A stretch of 64,000 bases of DNA, from the NCBI RefSeq assembly GCF_035594125.1, contig NC_087191.1:4694467-4758466 (forward strand), in the 5' to 3' direction. The notes beneath the pieces are model-generated. The model did no database searches. It was not told the DNA's origin and saw only the letters and a program-made list of their open reading frames with translations. This DNA is from Scylla paramamosain (lineage: Eukaryota > Arthropoda > Malacostraca > Decapoda > Portunidae). Each line of letters starts with the position of its first letter. Position 1 is the first letter of the stretch. Below, piece by piece: positions 27,114 through 38,629 of this stretch. The position numbers and the translations under genes were made by a program.

Positions 27114-27350
27114 TGTTACCGCTTGCGGGAGAGGAAGTGAAGGAGTAAAGATGAGAAGGTAGAGAAGGTGGGAGAGTGAGTCATTAGGGTGGAGATGACA
27201 ATGTTTACACTAAAAGATGCTGATCTATGGGATAGGGCCATAATGAAACCCTTGTGATGGGCGGTTGTGGTGCTCGCAACATTCCCTGAAGGCAGAAGGG
27301 TGATCGCCACCGCCACAAACAGACCTGCGTTCTACGCCCGTCGCCCACGC
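27114..27350 (+). repeat. Putative BEL/Pao 3' LTR, truncated
   Basis: Follows a purine-rich CATAGGGGGGAG and begins TGTTACCGC. It is cut at about 27350 by the poly(T) start of the next Jockey-like copy. No second LTR was found in the window to confirm it. Confidence 0.45.
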
Positions 27351-29490
27351 ACATTTTTTTTTTTTTTTATGTAGGAAGGGCACTGGCCAAGGGCAACAAA
27401 AATCTAATAAAAAAATGCCCACTGAAATGCCAGTCTCATAAAAGGGTCAAAGCAGTGGTCAAAAATTGATGAATAAGTGTCTTGAAATCTCCCTCTTCAA
27501 GGAATTCAAGTCATAGGAAGGTAGAAATACAGAAGCAGGCAGGGACTTCCAGAGTTTACCAGAGAAAGGGATGAATAATTCAGAATACTGGTTAACTCTT
27601 GCGTTAGAGAGGTGGACAGAATAGGGGTGAGAGAAAGAAGAAAGTCTTGTGCAGCGAGGGCGCGGAAGGAGGGGAGGCATGCAGTTAGCAAGATCAAAAG
27701 AGAAGTTAGCATGAAAAATAGCGGTAGAAGACAGCTAGATATGCAACATTGCGGCAGTGAGAGAGAGGCTGAAGACAGTCAGTTAGAGGAAAGGAGTTGA
27801 TGAGACGAAAAGCTTTTGATTCCACCCTGTCTAGAAGAGCAGTATGAGTGGAACCCCCCCAGACATGTGAAGCATACTCCATACATGGACGGATAAGGCC
27901 CTTGTACAGAGTTAGCAGCTGGGGGGGTGAGAAAAACTGGCGGAGACGTCTCAGAACACCTAACTTCATAGAAGCTGTTTTAGCTAGAGATGAGATGTGA
28001 AGTTTCCAGTTCAGATTATAAGTAAAGGACAGACCGAGGATGTTCAGTGTAGAAGAGGGGGACAGTTGAGTGTCATTGAAGAAGAGGGGATGGTTGTCTG
28101 GAAGGTTGTGTCGAGTTGATAGATGGAGGAATTGAGTTTTTGAGACATTGAACAATACCAAGTTTGCTCTGCCCCAGAAAGAAAGATCAGAAGTCAGGCG
28201 TTCTGTGGCTTCCCTGCGTGATATGTTTACCTCCTGAAGGGTTGGACGTCTATGAAAAGACGTGGAAAAGTGCAGGGTGGTATCATCAGCGTAGGAGTGG
28301 ATAGGACAAGAAGTTTGGTTTAGAAGATCATTAATGAATAATAAGAAGAGAGTGGGTGACAGGACAGAACCCTGAGGAACACCACTGTTAATAGATTTAG
28401 GAGAAGAACAGTGACCGTCTATCGCAGCAGCAATAGAACGGTCAGAAAGGAAACTTGAGATGAAGTTACAGAGAGAGAAGGATAGAAACCGTAGGAGGGT
28501 AGTTTGGAAATCAAAGTTTTGTGCCAGACTCTATCAAAAGCTTTTGATATGTCCAAGGCAACAGCAAAAGTTTCACCAAAATCTCTAAAAGAGGATGACC
28601 AAGACTCAGTAAGGAAAGCCAGAAGATCACCAGTAGAGCGGCCTTGATGGAACCCATACTGACGATCAGATAGAAGGTTGTGAAGTGATAGATGTTTAAG
28701 AATCTTCCTGTTGAGGATAGATTAAAAAACTTTAGATAGGCAGGAAATTAAAGCAATAGGATGGTAGTTTGGGGGATTAGAACGGTCACCCTTTTTAGGA
28801 ACAGGTTGAATGTAGGCAAACTTCCAGCAAGAAGGAAAGTTAGATGTTGACAGACAGAGCTGAAAGAGTTTGACTAGGCAAGGTGCAAGCACGGAGGCAC
28901 AGTTTCGGAGAACAATAGGAGGGACCCCATCAGGTCCATAAGCCTTCCGAGGGTTTAGGCCAGCGAGGGCATGGAAAACATCATTGCGAAGAATTTTAAT
29001 ACGTGGCATGAAGTAGTCAGAGGGTGGAGGAGAGGGAGGAACAAGCCCAGAATCGTCCAAGGTAGAGTTTTTAGCAAAGGTTTGAGCAAAGAGTTCAGCT
29101 TTAGAAATAGATGTGATAGCAGTGGTGCCATCTGGTTGAAATAGAGGAGGGAAAGAAGAAGAAGCAAAGTTATTGGAGATGTTTTTGGCTAGATGCCAGA
29201 AATCACGAGGGGAGATAGATCTTGAAAGGTTTTGACATTTTCTGTTAATGAAGGAGTTTTTGGCTAGTTGGAGAACAGACTTGGCATGGTTCCGGGCAGA
29301 AATATAAAGTGCATGAGATTCTGGTGATGGAAGGCTTCAGTACCTTTTGTGGGCCACCTCTCTATCATGTATAGCACGAGAACAAGCTGTGTTAAACCAA
29401 GGTTTAGAAGGTTTAGGACGAGAAAAAGAGTAAGGAATGTATGCCTCCATGCCAGACACTATCACCTCTGTTATGCGCTCAGCACACAAT
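27351..29490 (-). mobile_element. Jockey-like family A, 5'-truncated copy
   Basis: Poly(T) and family tail at 27351. C-terminal segments are open at 27680-27459 and 28161-27706. The RT core at 28140-28740 is broken by small indels, and the pre-RT segment is at 29060-28722. It ends within the endonuclease-RT linker (PWFNTACSRAIHDREVAHKRY) near 29490. Confidence 0.85.
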
Positions 29491-29735
29491 ACGTAAGTGT
29501 ACAACAGAGAAAATGTGCAGCAGATAGGGCGTAATGTCATTTGTAATGAGTAGATGAAACTGATGATACAGGCGTGATGGTAAAACAAAACATTATGTTT
29601 ATGTTGTTCAGTGTGTGTTTTAAGTGTTTTACTCGTATATGATTACAGGCTTGATCAGACTCAGAACAAACTGTACTGTGTACAGCGTTGGGATTCATTA
29701 CACCTGTTACACAGAGCGAGGCCATCAGGCCGCCA
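29491..29735. other. Unassigned spacer
   Basis: About 245 bp without similarity to flanking LINE copies. A GATTACAG acceptor-like site occurs near 29647, but no supported exon follows. Confidence 0.4.
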
Positions 29736-32300
29736 CACTTATTCTCTCCCCTTTTTCGGAGATATCCATTCTTAGAGACTTCAATGTTCACCACCAGTTT
29801 TGGCTTTCCTCTCCGTTTCACTGACCATCCAGGTGAACTATCCCTTAATTTTGCTATCCTCCACGACCTAGAGCAACTGGTGCAACACCCTACACGTATT
29901 CCTGACCCAAAATTCTTGACTTTTTTCCTAACCTCTAATCCTTTTGCTTTTGCTGTCAGCCTGTCTTCTCTGCTGAGCTCCTCTGATCATAATCTTATAT
30001 TATCTGTATCTCGTCCCATCTCTCCAATTCCTCCTCAGGATCCCCAAGGCGGAGGTGCCTCTGGCATTTTGCCTCTTCTAATTGGGGGGACCTGAGGAGG
30101 TATTAAGCTAGTTTTCCTTGGAATTATTACTGTTTCCCTGTCAGAGGCCCGTTTCTGTGTGTTAAGTGCATAATGGAGGTCATAGTGTATGGCATGGAGG
30201 CGTACATTCCTCACTCTTCTTCTTGACCTAAACCTTCCAAACCTTGGTTTAACAGCCTGTTCTCGTGCTATACATGATAGAGGTAGCCAACAAAAGATAC
30301 TTGAGCCTTCCATCACCAGAATCTCATGTGCTTTATATTTCTGCCCGAAACCATGCCCAGTCTGATCTCCAATTAGAGAAAAACTCCTTCATTATTAGAG
30401 TGTCAAAGTCTTTCAAGATCCAACTCCCGTCGTGACTTATGGCACCTAGCCAAAAACATCTCCAATAAATTTGCCTCTCCTTTCCCTCCTTGATTTCAAC
30501 CAGATGGCACCACTGCTACCACATCTATCTCTAAAGTTGAACGCTTCGCTCATACCTTTGCTAAAAGCTCAACCTTGGATGATTCAATGCTTCTTCCTTC
30601 CTTTTCTTCACCCTCTGACTACTTCATGCTACCTATTAAAAATTCTTCACAATGATGTTTTCCATGGCTTCGCTGGTCTGCACCCTTGGAAGGCATATGG
30701 ACCTGATGGGGTCCTTCCTATTGTTCTCCAAACCGGCGCCTCCGTGCTTGCACCTTGCCTATTCAGACACTTTCAACTCTGTCTGTCAACATCTACCTTT
30801 CCTTCTTGCTGGAAGTTTGCCTACATTCAGCTTGTTCCTAAAAAGGGTGACCGTTCTAATCCCTCAAACAACCATCTTATTGCTTTTATTTTCTGTCTAT
30901 CTAAAGTTTTTTTAATCTATCCTCAACAGGAAGATTATTAAACATGTATCACTTCACAACCTTCTATTTGATAGCCAGTATGGGTTCCGCCAAGGCCGCT
31001 CTAGTGGTGATCTTCTGGCTTTCCTTACTGAGTCTTGGTCATCTTCTTTTAGAGATTTTGGTGAAACTTTCGTTGTTCCCTTAGACATATCAAAAGCTTT
31101 CAATATTCTAGAACAAAGCTTTGATCTCAAACTACCCTCGTACGGCTTCTATCCTTCTCTCAGTAACTTCATCTCATGCTTCAATTCTGACCGTTCTAAT
31201 GCTGCTGTGATAAACGGTCACTGTTCTTCTCATACATCTATTAACAGTAGTGTTCGTCAGGGTTCTGTCTTGTCAACCACTTTCTTCCTATTATTCATCA
31301 ATGATCTTCTAAACCAAACGTTTTGTCCTATCTATTCCTACACTGATGATACCACTCTGCAATTTTCCACGTCTTTTCGTTGACGTCCAAGCCTCCAGGA
31401 AGTAAACAGTTCATGCAGGGAAGCCACATAACGCCATGATTTCTGATCTCTCTAAAATTTCTGATTGGGGCAGAGGAAACTTAGTATTGTTCAATACCTC
31501 AAAAACTCAATTCCTCCATCTATGAACTCGACACAACCTTTCAGGTAACTATCCCCTCTCTTTCTTGACACTCAACTGTCCCCCTCTTCTACACTGAACA
31601 TCCTCGGTGTGTCCTTTACTTATAATCTAGACTGGAAGCTTCACATCTCATCTCTAGCTAAAACGGCTTCCATAAAGTTAAGTGTTTTTGAGTCGTCTCC
31701 GCCCGTTTTTCTCATCCACCAGCCACTAACTCTGCACAGGGACCTTATCCGTCCAGGTATGGAGTATGCTTGTCATGTATGGGGAGAGGGTGAGGGTTCA
31801 TTCATACCGCTCTTTTAGACAGGGAGGAATCAAAACCTTTTCGTTTTATAAATTTCTCTCTTCTAACTGACTGTCTTCAGCCTCTTTCTCATCGTCGCAA
31901 TGTTGCATGCCTTACTATCTTCTACCGCTATTTAATGCCAACTGCTCTTCTAATCTTGCTAACTGCAGGCCTCTCCTCCTCCCGCGCCCTCGCTGCACAA
32001 GACTTTCTTCTTTCTCTCACCCATTTTCTGTCCATCTCTCTAATACAAGATTTAACCAGTATTCTCAATCATTCATCCCTTTCTCTGGTAAACTCTGGAA
32101 CTCCGTTTCTGTTTCCGTATTTCCTTCTCCCTGTGACTTGAACTCTTTCAAGAGGGAGGTTTCAATACACTTATCCTGTAATCTTTTACTGCAGCTTTTG
32201 CTTCTGTTCGAGGACCGGCACAAGAGTGGACTTTTTTTTTTTTTTTTTTTATTATTACAGTTGTGTTGCTCTTGGCCAGTGCCACTCCCTTATAAAAGAA
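29735..32300 (+). mobile_element. Jockey-like family A, older copy lacking the 5' part
   Basis: Starts inside the endonuclease ([19 protein letters not shown]) and runs through RT to the family tail at about 32290 with a poly(A)-like end. It is more diverged than the other copies: many stops, a SYTDD-like box in place of SYADD near 31340, and frameshifts throughout. It is therefore probably an older insertion. Confidence 0.8.
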
Positions 32301-32331
32301 AAAAAATTCTTAAAACGAGGAATTCGAGCCG

Positions 32332-32705
<374 letters not shown>

Positions 32706-32985
32706 TCTGAAATAATTCTATAAAATTACATCAGCTTATCGACCAGATATAAAGACACAACAGCCTCAAGATAAGGTGAGGGATTCCCGCCAAATGAAAC
32801 GAAGTACTTCTTTAATTGTACTTATAACATTGGAGCGCCCTACCTTCCAATGTCAATAGCGCAAAAATTATATCTTTCGAAGGCAAATTTTGTCTCCAAT
32901 CTACAACTGAGATTCTCTTTACTATTGTAATAAATAAATAAATAAATAATTAAAGATAAAAAAAATAATAATAATTGTCAGTTCT
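32706..32985. other. Unassigned AT-rich spacer
   Basis: No gene, repeat copy or splice-framed exon recognised. A short (AAAT)n tract lies near 32930-32970. Confidence 0.5.
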
Positions 32986-33695
32986 TTAAGAACAATCTAA
33001 ATATAGGCAAACTTTGAGCAGGAAGGAAAGGTCCATGTTGACAGAACTGAAAGAGCTTGACCAAGCAAGGAAGGTGCTGGAAGCACAGTTACAGAGAACA
33101 ACAGAAGGGACCACATTAGGTTCATAAGCTATAAGAACGGGGGACATGGAAAACATCATGATGAACTCTCTTAATAGTCGGATGGAAGAGCAGAGGGAGG
33201 AACGAGCCTTGAATTACATCATACAGTGTTGAATTTTTACCAAAGTTTTGAGCGAAAAGTTCAACTTTAAAGTAAAAGAGATGGCAATGATATGATTAAG
33301 TTGAAGGTGAGGAGAGAAAAGTGAAGAAAAATGCTGAAAGTTGCTGAAAATTGCTGAAATTTTTTTTTGGCTAGGTGTCCGAAGTCAAAGGGGGAAGTTT
33401 GATACAGAAAGATTTTGACATTTTTTTTTTTTTTTTTTTTTAGCTGGTTGTCTTCTTGACAGAAATTTAAAGCACATTCGACTCAGGAGATGACAAGCTC
33501 AGATAGCATTTGTGAGCCACTTTCAATCATATATAGCACGAGAACAAGCCGAATTAAACCAAGGTTTAGAACGAAAAATTGCTCTACATTTGCCATGTCT
33601 GGTATGTAGCCTACTCAGCACAGAAAGATATGTCCCTAACAGGAAAGCAGTAGTCATCCCTTGGAAAATCAGATCAGTTGCTTCTCAGGTTCCCG
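32985..33695 (-). mobile_element. Jockey-like family A, decayed internal fragment
   Basis: The minus strand aligns by eye with the family from the endonuclease-RT linker to the first RT block (complements of PSCWKFAYIQ-, GPDGVPP- and NTACSRAIHD-encoding regions). There are numerous indels, an internal poly(T) near 33420, and no long open frame. It ends close to the acceptor of the receptor exon at 33729. Confidence 0.65.
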
Positions 33696-33728
33696 TAATG
33701 CTAAACGATTTGTGATTCTTGTCTGCAG

Positions 33729-33897
33729 AAAAGGCACTCCCTTTCTGTCCCGCTTCTCCAAGACTATCCAGAGGTTCCTGGATGCTGGGCTGGTGACGCA
33801 ATGGATGGACAATGTCATCAAGACACATGTTTGGCTGAAGCAACAAGAGAGAAAGGCGTCTAATAATAATGCCGTGTTGCCGTTAGCCATAGTTCCG
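33729..33897 (+). CDS. Ionotropic receptor-like gene, penultimate exon
   Basis: Preceded by TTCTTGTCTGCAG and followed by GTATAT. The first base completes the split Arg codon from 15837, then KGTPFLSRFSKTIQRF, LDAGLVTQWMDNVI follow, the end of the S2 ligand-binding lobe of ionotropic receptors (KG(S/T)P...RF......L.EAGL...W...V). The exon is 169 nt and ends in phase 0. The intron before it is 17,891 nt and packed with transposons, all of which lie between matching phases. This continuity strongly supports one gene rather than stray fragments. Confidence 0.82.
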
Positions 33898-34067
33898 GTA
33901 TATTGCATTATGGATATATTTATAGTCGTATTTATGTAAACATCCACTTATACTCGTGTCTGCATTATGTATATATTTATATTTATGTAAACATGCCTTT
34001 TACTCATGTCTGTACATATCTGCATATATCTACATTTCACTTTCTGATATGTTCTGGGTGCCAGCAG

Positions 34068-34190
34068 AGTAAGGAAGGACAAGAAGTGCTGGGACTGCTA
34101 CACTTGCAAGGCACGTTCTATATACTCGCCCTGGGCTCGACAGTAGCATCCCTCGCCTTCCTTGCCGAGCACCTGCTGCATCACTGCTAA
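34068..34190 (+). CDS. Ionotropic receptor-like gene, last exon (final membrane segment)
   Basis: The acceptor CCAGCAG offers two phase-0 choices (34065 or 34068). The peptide SKEGQEVLGLLHLQGTFYI, LALGSTVASLAFLAEHL ends at TAA 34188-34190. The motif L.HLQG.FYIL.LG followed by a hydrophobic stretch is the last transmembrane helix of ionotropic receptors, leaving a very short cytoplasmic tail (LLHHC). The NAGNAG-like acceptor could yield one-residue variants. This gives the 3' end of the coding region; the poly(A) site is not clear. Confidence 0.8.
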   Translation, partial: SKEGQEVLGLLHLQGTFYILALGSTVASLAFLAEHLLHHC

Positions 34191-34955
34191 TTAAAGGACT
34201 CTTGAAGTATAACGATATTTATTCATCTTTTCATTTTACATTGGCATATTTGTTAACCAAAATTCATATCGCTTCAATGTATCAAGCCCTTGCTTTCCCA
34301 GATTAATAGTAACAGTTTTGCATGCTCAACATCATGACTTGTCTGGTGACCACAAGCAAGAATTTACAAATATAATACAACTGCTGAAATCATGCAATGT
34401 AAGTAACAAGTTACAATGCACAAGATTATTTTACAATGCAAAGATTATTTTATTTATCCTCATATAATGTGCATGAAGAAAAGAAAAATATACAAAAAGA
34501 AAAACAAAAGTATGCTAGGAAATTAATCCCAGAGAAGGAAAATAAGTTCGAATGTGCCTTCCATCTCAAAAAAAAAAAAAATCGTTTCCGTTATATCTAT
34601 ATCTGGAATCATAACATTTTTGTATTAAAATTGTCAAATATTTATATAAAAATAAAATCACTCAAAATCACTCTGCATTTAGCCCAAAAAAATATATCTA
34701 ATACTGAATGATTCTCGATATGTTCCTACTGTCCTTTTTATCATTGTCCTTATTCCCAGTGATTATTTGCGTGTTTCTTTGTAAACGTGTCTTCTATGAT
34801 CCGCCGTGATTCCTGGAAGGCTTATCGTTTTGTTTAGTGAGCGTCTCCTCTGTCGTTCTCCTAAACTATATTTCTGCCTCGTGCACTTCCTGGTCGAACG
34901 TTTCCGACTTTATTAGCATCTAGCTTGCCTTCTTGAAGGACGTTTGACTATACTG
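34191..34955. other. Receptor 3' flank, AT-rich, nothing else recognised
   Basis: Probably the 3' UTR of the receptor gene followed by intergenic sequence. AATAAA-like strings occur (for example near 34650) but none can be assigned. No open frame with homology. Confidence 0.5.
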
Positions 34956-34959
34956 AATA

Positions 34960-35170
34960 TGTTCCCTAAGACGGGTGACTGCTGTAATCCTTTAAGTTCT
35001 TGATACATTGTTTTGATTTCGTGTCTTTATTTTTTCCCCATACACTGTATCTGATAGTCAGTATGGAATGTGTAAAAGACGATCCCCTGGTCATCTATTT
35101 ACGATTTATTTTCTGGTAAATCTTGTTATCTCAGTTAGAAGCTTTTGATAGTGTAAATCTTTCATTTATA
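34960..35170 (+). pseudogene. Very decayed Jockey-like RT fragment
   Basis: Reads PKTGDCCNPLSS ... SDSQYGMCKRRSPGHL ... EAFDSVNLSF, corresponding to PKKGDRSNPSNY, SDRQYGFRQGRSTGDL and KAFDRVWHK in family A. Much more diverged than other copies, so it is an old insertion or a sister family. It is cut by a (TC)n tract. Confidence 0.6.
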
Positions 35171-35171
35171 A

Positions 35172-35175
<4 letters not shown>

Positions 35176-35266
<91 letters not shown>
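35176..35266. repeat. (TC)n microsatellite
   Basis: About 90 bp of TC dinucleotides. Confidence 0.98.
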
Positions 35267-35269
<3 letters not shown>

Positions 35270-36029
35270 CGGTCTCTATTCACTTCTCTACATATTTTTT
35301 TTTTCTGGTTATTGAGTTATTCAATGGTAAACGGCCACTGGTGTTATGGTGAATGCGACTCAAACGAAGTTGTCAACGCTGTACTCCTCATAGAGTAGTT
35401 TTATCTCTCTCTCTGGTTCTGTTTAATGAGATTTAGTTCAGTAAGAACTGTGTGGAAACACCAAGTCACTAGAGTTTCTGAGTAGTTACAAGATTTATGC
35501 ACGCCCATGCTCAATGCCTAGACTGTCAACTGAACACACTCAAGCGTTTAAATGACCAGATAAGGCGTTTCCAGTAGCACTCTGCAACCCCTAACGCTTT
35601 TTGCCCTAAACCCTAAAGCCTCGGGGAGTCGTTAGGGTTTCCGGGAGGACAAACCCAAACACTCGCTCTGATTGGCTGAAAGGTGTTGCCACTCCTTTAT
35701 TATTAAAAATGACGATTCTGAGGCACGTAAGAACATGATAATTTTTATATATAAAAAGGTCAAAGTAGTAACCTGTTCCTGATACTGGAATTCAGAAAAA
35801 AAAAAACTGTCTATAGGGCCTGAATTAAGAGTTGTATCGTCTCGGGATATCTGGAGGCTGTTCAGACCATGGTCTACTGAGCGATGTCTGTGGCGGTTCA
35901 TGTGACTGTGACTTCGAATTTCTAGTTATGGGAAATTGTTGTAGTTTACGCATTATTTTCGTAGGATACTAAATGAAATATAAGGATGACTAGATATCTT
36001 TACCGTCCTTTGCTATTGACATATGTATA

Positions 36030-36717
36030 GTAACAGAACTGTCGAGATATGAAGTTTATTTTTAAATGCTGCGGCTATAAGATGAACACCGCCTAGATCA
36101 TAGCGTGGCTCTCGTACCAAGGACGGCCCCCACACCAGGAATTCCTCCCATTTGTTGAAATTCCAGCTCAGTTTCAGGAATTTGAGAAGGAGTTGGCCAC
36201 AAAAAGACATCCTCTCCTGCCTCACACAGGACATCAATCAATCTCTGGACACTCTGGAACTCCCTGCCTGCTTCTGTATTTCCACCTTCCTATGACTTGG
36301 ATTCCTTCAAGAGGGAGGTTTCAAGACACTTATCCACCAATTTTTGACCACTGCTTTGACCCTTTTATGGGACTGGCATTTCAGTGGGCATTTTTTTTAT
36401 TAGATTTTTGTTGCCCTTGGCCAGTATCCTTCCTACATAAAAAAAAAAAAAACACACAAACACTGGTCTGTGACACACCGAATATCTCCAAGATTTCACG
36501 ATAGGTACTCTGTGTGCCTAAATACCACAGAGTGAGGTACAAAGATTTTCTTGGACCCAAATAAAGGCTGGTACCTAAAGGCTCCTCACCATAAGCCTTG
36601 TGTATCAAGTCCAAGGTATCGTCAAAAGATTTCCTTGTGAGGCGAAGGTGCCTGAAGAATTCCATCTCACTCATGTTCAGAACATCTGCCTGGCCCTCCT
36701 GCTTTGGATGGTGTTCC
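36030..36717 (-). pseudogene. HARBI1-like transposase, central exon, disrupted
   Basis: An acceptor TTTCTTTTGTAG lies before 36717. The exon reads FFRHLRLTRKSFDDTLDLI ... LTLWYLGTQSTYREILEIFGVSQTSV, a typical Harbinger nuclease N-terminus. A Jockey-like fragment (36249-36464) then interrupts, and the transposase resumes as VQRLIDVLCEAGEDVFLWP ... GGIPGVGAVLGTRA. The position normally holding the first catalytic Asp (G.IDGTH) reads GAVLGTRA here, so the nuclease is dead even apart from the insertion. The reading below about 36100 is not recognisable. Confidence 0.7.
36249..36464 (+). mobile_element. Jockey-like family A 3' fragment with target-site duplication
   Basis: About 200 bp of family A 3' end with an A-rich tail, inserted into the Harbinger transposase. 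ACACT at 36249-36253 and 36460-36464 flanks it, and removing one copy restores the transposase reading ...SQTSVQRLID. This is a clean retrotransposition event younger than the DNA transposon. Confidence 0.85.
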
Positions 36718-36884
36718 CTACAAAAGAAATACAAAATTAGTATACAGTTGAAAATATTAACATACTGGTTGTTTGGGATTTGAACAAAGTCTCTGCCTGT
36801 GGGAAAATCTTTCCCAACTCTAGCATGTGGTTGGAGGCCATAGTGTTTTTTCGAGAAATGGGTACCCAACACAACAACCCAACA

Positions 36885-37270
36885 TAACCACACCTAACCT
36901 GACATAAACTATATATTAGAAATGAGTATTTGGACATTAGAAGACCTTAATAAAACATAACCTAACCTAAATTGGAAGTGCCAAACCTACCTAACCTAAC
37001 CCCACCTGACCTAACATAACCTAACATAGCCTAACATAACCTATATATGAACAATGAGTATTTGGGCATTAGAAGATCCTAATAAAACCTGACCTAACCT
37101 AAATTGGAAGGGCCAAACCTAGCTATATATCCTGATCCAGCCTAACCTATATATAAGAAATGAGTATATGGCCATTACAAGACCTTAATAAAACCTAACC
37201 TAAACTAAATTGGAAGGGCCAAACCCACCTAACATAACCCATTCTAACCTAACCTGACCTTTCCCTAATT
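36885..37270. repeat. Tandem repeat with CCTAA (TTAGG-like) motifs
   Basis: Three diverged units of about 110-120 bp, each with ATTGGAAGKGCCAAACC, ATAWATGARYAATGAGTATWTGG and clusters of CCTAA/ACCTAACCTAA. CCTAA is the complement of TTAGG, the arthropod telomere motif. The array lies inside the Harbinger element, in what would be an intron of its transposase. Confidence 0.75.
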
Positions 37271-37545
37271 AAGATTGTAGTCTATTATTAAACACACTTT
37301 TAATCCCACAATTTCACTCTGCTTCATAGCCATGGCCACTACCGTGGACATGTGAACACTGTATGAGGAGAGGAAGGTAAGAGGAAGAAACTTAATAAAT
37401 TTAAAAATAAATAGAAAAAATCATTTGCCAAAGAAACACAAATATATCCTATTTTCTTCCAAGCCTTCACGAAACCCTTTGTTTACACATAATACATTGG
37501 TAAGAAGTGGCGGACATAATTACCTTTCCATGAAGTAAGAAGTAG

Positions 37546-37707
37546 CTACTGCTGGACTCCCATCTCTACACCCATATCTGCCTCAGGCTGTATCTCAGCA
37601 ATGCTTGCAATGGTTAGAAGAGGTTTCAAACAAGGACTTGACGTAAAAGGCTGGTAGTCATCGTCTTCCATGTATGTATCAGAGTCAATGGTGCTGTCCT
37701 TCTCCAT
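37546..37707 (-). CDS. Possible first exon of the Harbinger-encoded protein (speculative)
   Basis: An ATG at 37707 opens an acidic 53-codon frame (MEKDSTIDSDTYMEDDDY...). A strong donor-like AAAG-GTAATT lies slightly downstream, near 37525, in a different frame. PIF/Harbinger elements often encode acidic or Myb-like N-termini in separate exons, but I see no diagnostic motif. Confidence 0.3.
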   Translation of the reverse strand: MEKDSTIDSDTYMEDDDYQPFTSSPCLKPLLTIASIAEIQPEADMGVEMGVQQ

Positions 37708-37943
37708 GCTTATTTTTCGTATTCTCGGTAGTATTATATGACGATGCTTCCACTCTGTGATCTCTCAACTAAGGCGTATGACAGTTTTTTTCCGGCAGGG
37801 ACAAGCGAGGGTTGTCTGGCAGCGGAGTAATTGTGTTCAGTACGCCCCCATCCTTCAACCCCTAACATTGTTAGAGGTTGCGGAGTGCTACTGAAAACGA
37901 CTTTAGTTTCAAGTGACCAAGTGCGCGCGCAATTTTGTTTTCA

Positions 37944-38402
37944 CTGCCAGACGTATGGCTCATTTACTCCCAGCCACGGCAACGCACAGACCTCCCTGGA
38001 CTCCCTCTTAAACTCTTCTTTTTTTTTTTCTTTTTTTTCGGAAGAATGTTTAGGCGTTGGCCAAGATCCGTTAGCTGCTATGCTACATCACGCTATCTCT
38101 AATACATTAGTTCTTTTTACTTCTTATTGGAATTCAAGTATTAAATATGGATTATTTAGCTTATCAAAGCATTTAGTACTACGAATGGTTCGGGTTTTAA
38201 AATAATAGAACACTAATCTAAGTTAGCAGTACTTAACTTAACCTAAATGATCTGTAGCAATATCTAACATAACCTAACCTAACATATCTTAACCTAGCCT
38301 AACCTACACGGCATGCCTACTCCTGCTGCTGTTGAATAGTGGCGGCTGAAGACGTCTGCGTTGCCGTGGCTGGGAGTGAATGTATCGTACGTCTGGCAGT
38401 AA
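37944..38402. repeat. Inverted repeat pair (MITE-like)
   Basis: CACTGCCAGACGTATGG...ACTCCCAGCCACGGCAACGCA at 37944-37990 is complementary, with few differences, to 38355-38402. The arms enclose about 365 bp, including CCTAA-type repeats at 38219-38310. This suggests a non-autonomous hairpin transposon or the end of a related DNA element abutting the Harbinger. No transposase is seen. Confidence 0.55.
38219..38310. repeat. Degenerate CCTAA repeats
   Basis: AACTTAACCTAA, ACATAACCTAACCTAACATATC and TTAACCTAGCCTAACCTA: a second short TTAGG-like patch. Confidence 0.75.
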
Positions 38403-38629
38403 ATATAGTCATTTAAAATTAGCTGTTCGCTTGAACTTACTACACCGGCACGCACTGCCACCAGCAGTGCCACCATTAACAATACCTTGTGATGGATTGC
38501 GTATTCTCACATTAATTTTCTAATGGATTACTTATTATCACTAAATTCAGATCTGCTAAACAACACATAAGCTAGTTATGATCCGATGTCGTATTGGAAT
38601 CATCCACATAAAATATGAAACTGTGTACA

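Larger units (their letters stand above)
22980..27350 (+). mobile_element. BEL/Pao LTR retrotransposon, decayed and interrupted
   Basis: Gag-like sequence (23010-23640), then pol pieces up to 25430 with the Pao-type RNase H region, then the integrase C-terminal region (26480-27060), a purine-rich GGGGGGAG and an LTR-like start TGTTACC at about 27114. Two Jockey-like pieces (25430-26475) sit between pol and integrase. Many stops make it inactive. Confidence 0.75.
35564..37901 (-). mobile_element. PIF/Harbinger DNA transposon, inactive
   Basis: Terminal inverted repeats of about 30 bp: GGCGTTTCCAGTAGCACTC from 35564 and its near-complement ending at 37901 (GAGTGCTACTGAAAACGAC on the plus strand), continuing inward with CTAACG/CTAACA. 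Between them lie minus-strand HARBI1-like transposase remains (36717-36030), a possible upstream exon and CCTAA-rich repeats. A TAA precedes the left end, but a matching 3-bp target duplication on the right was not clear. Length about 2.3 kb. Confidence 0.7.
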
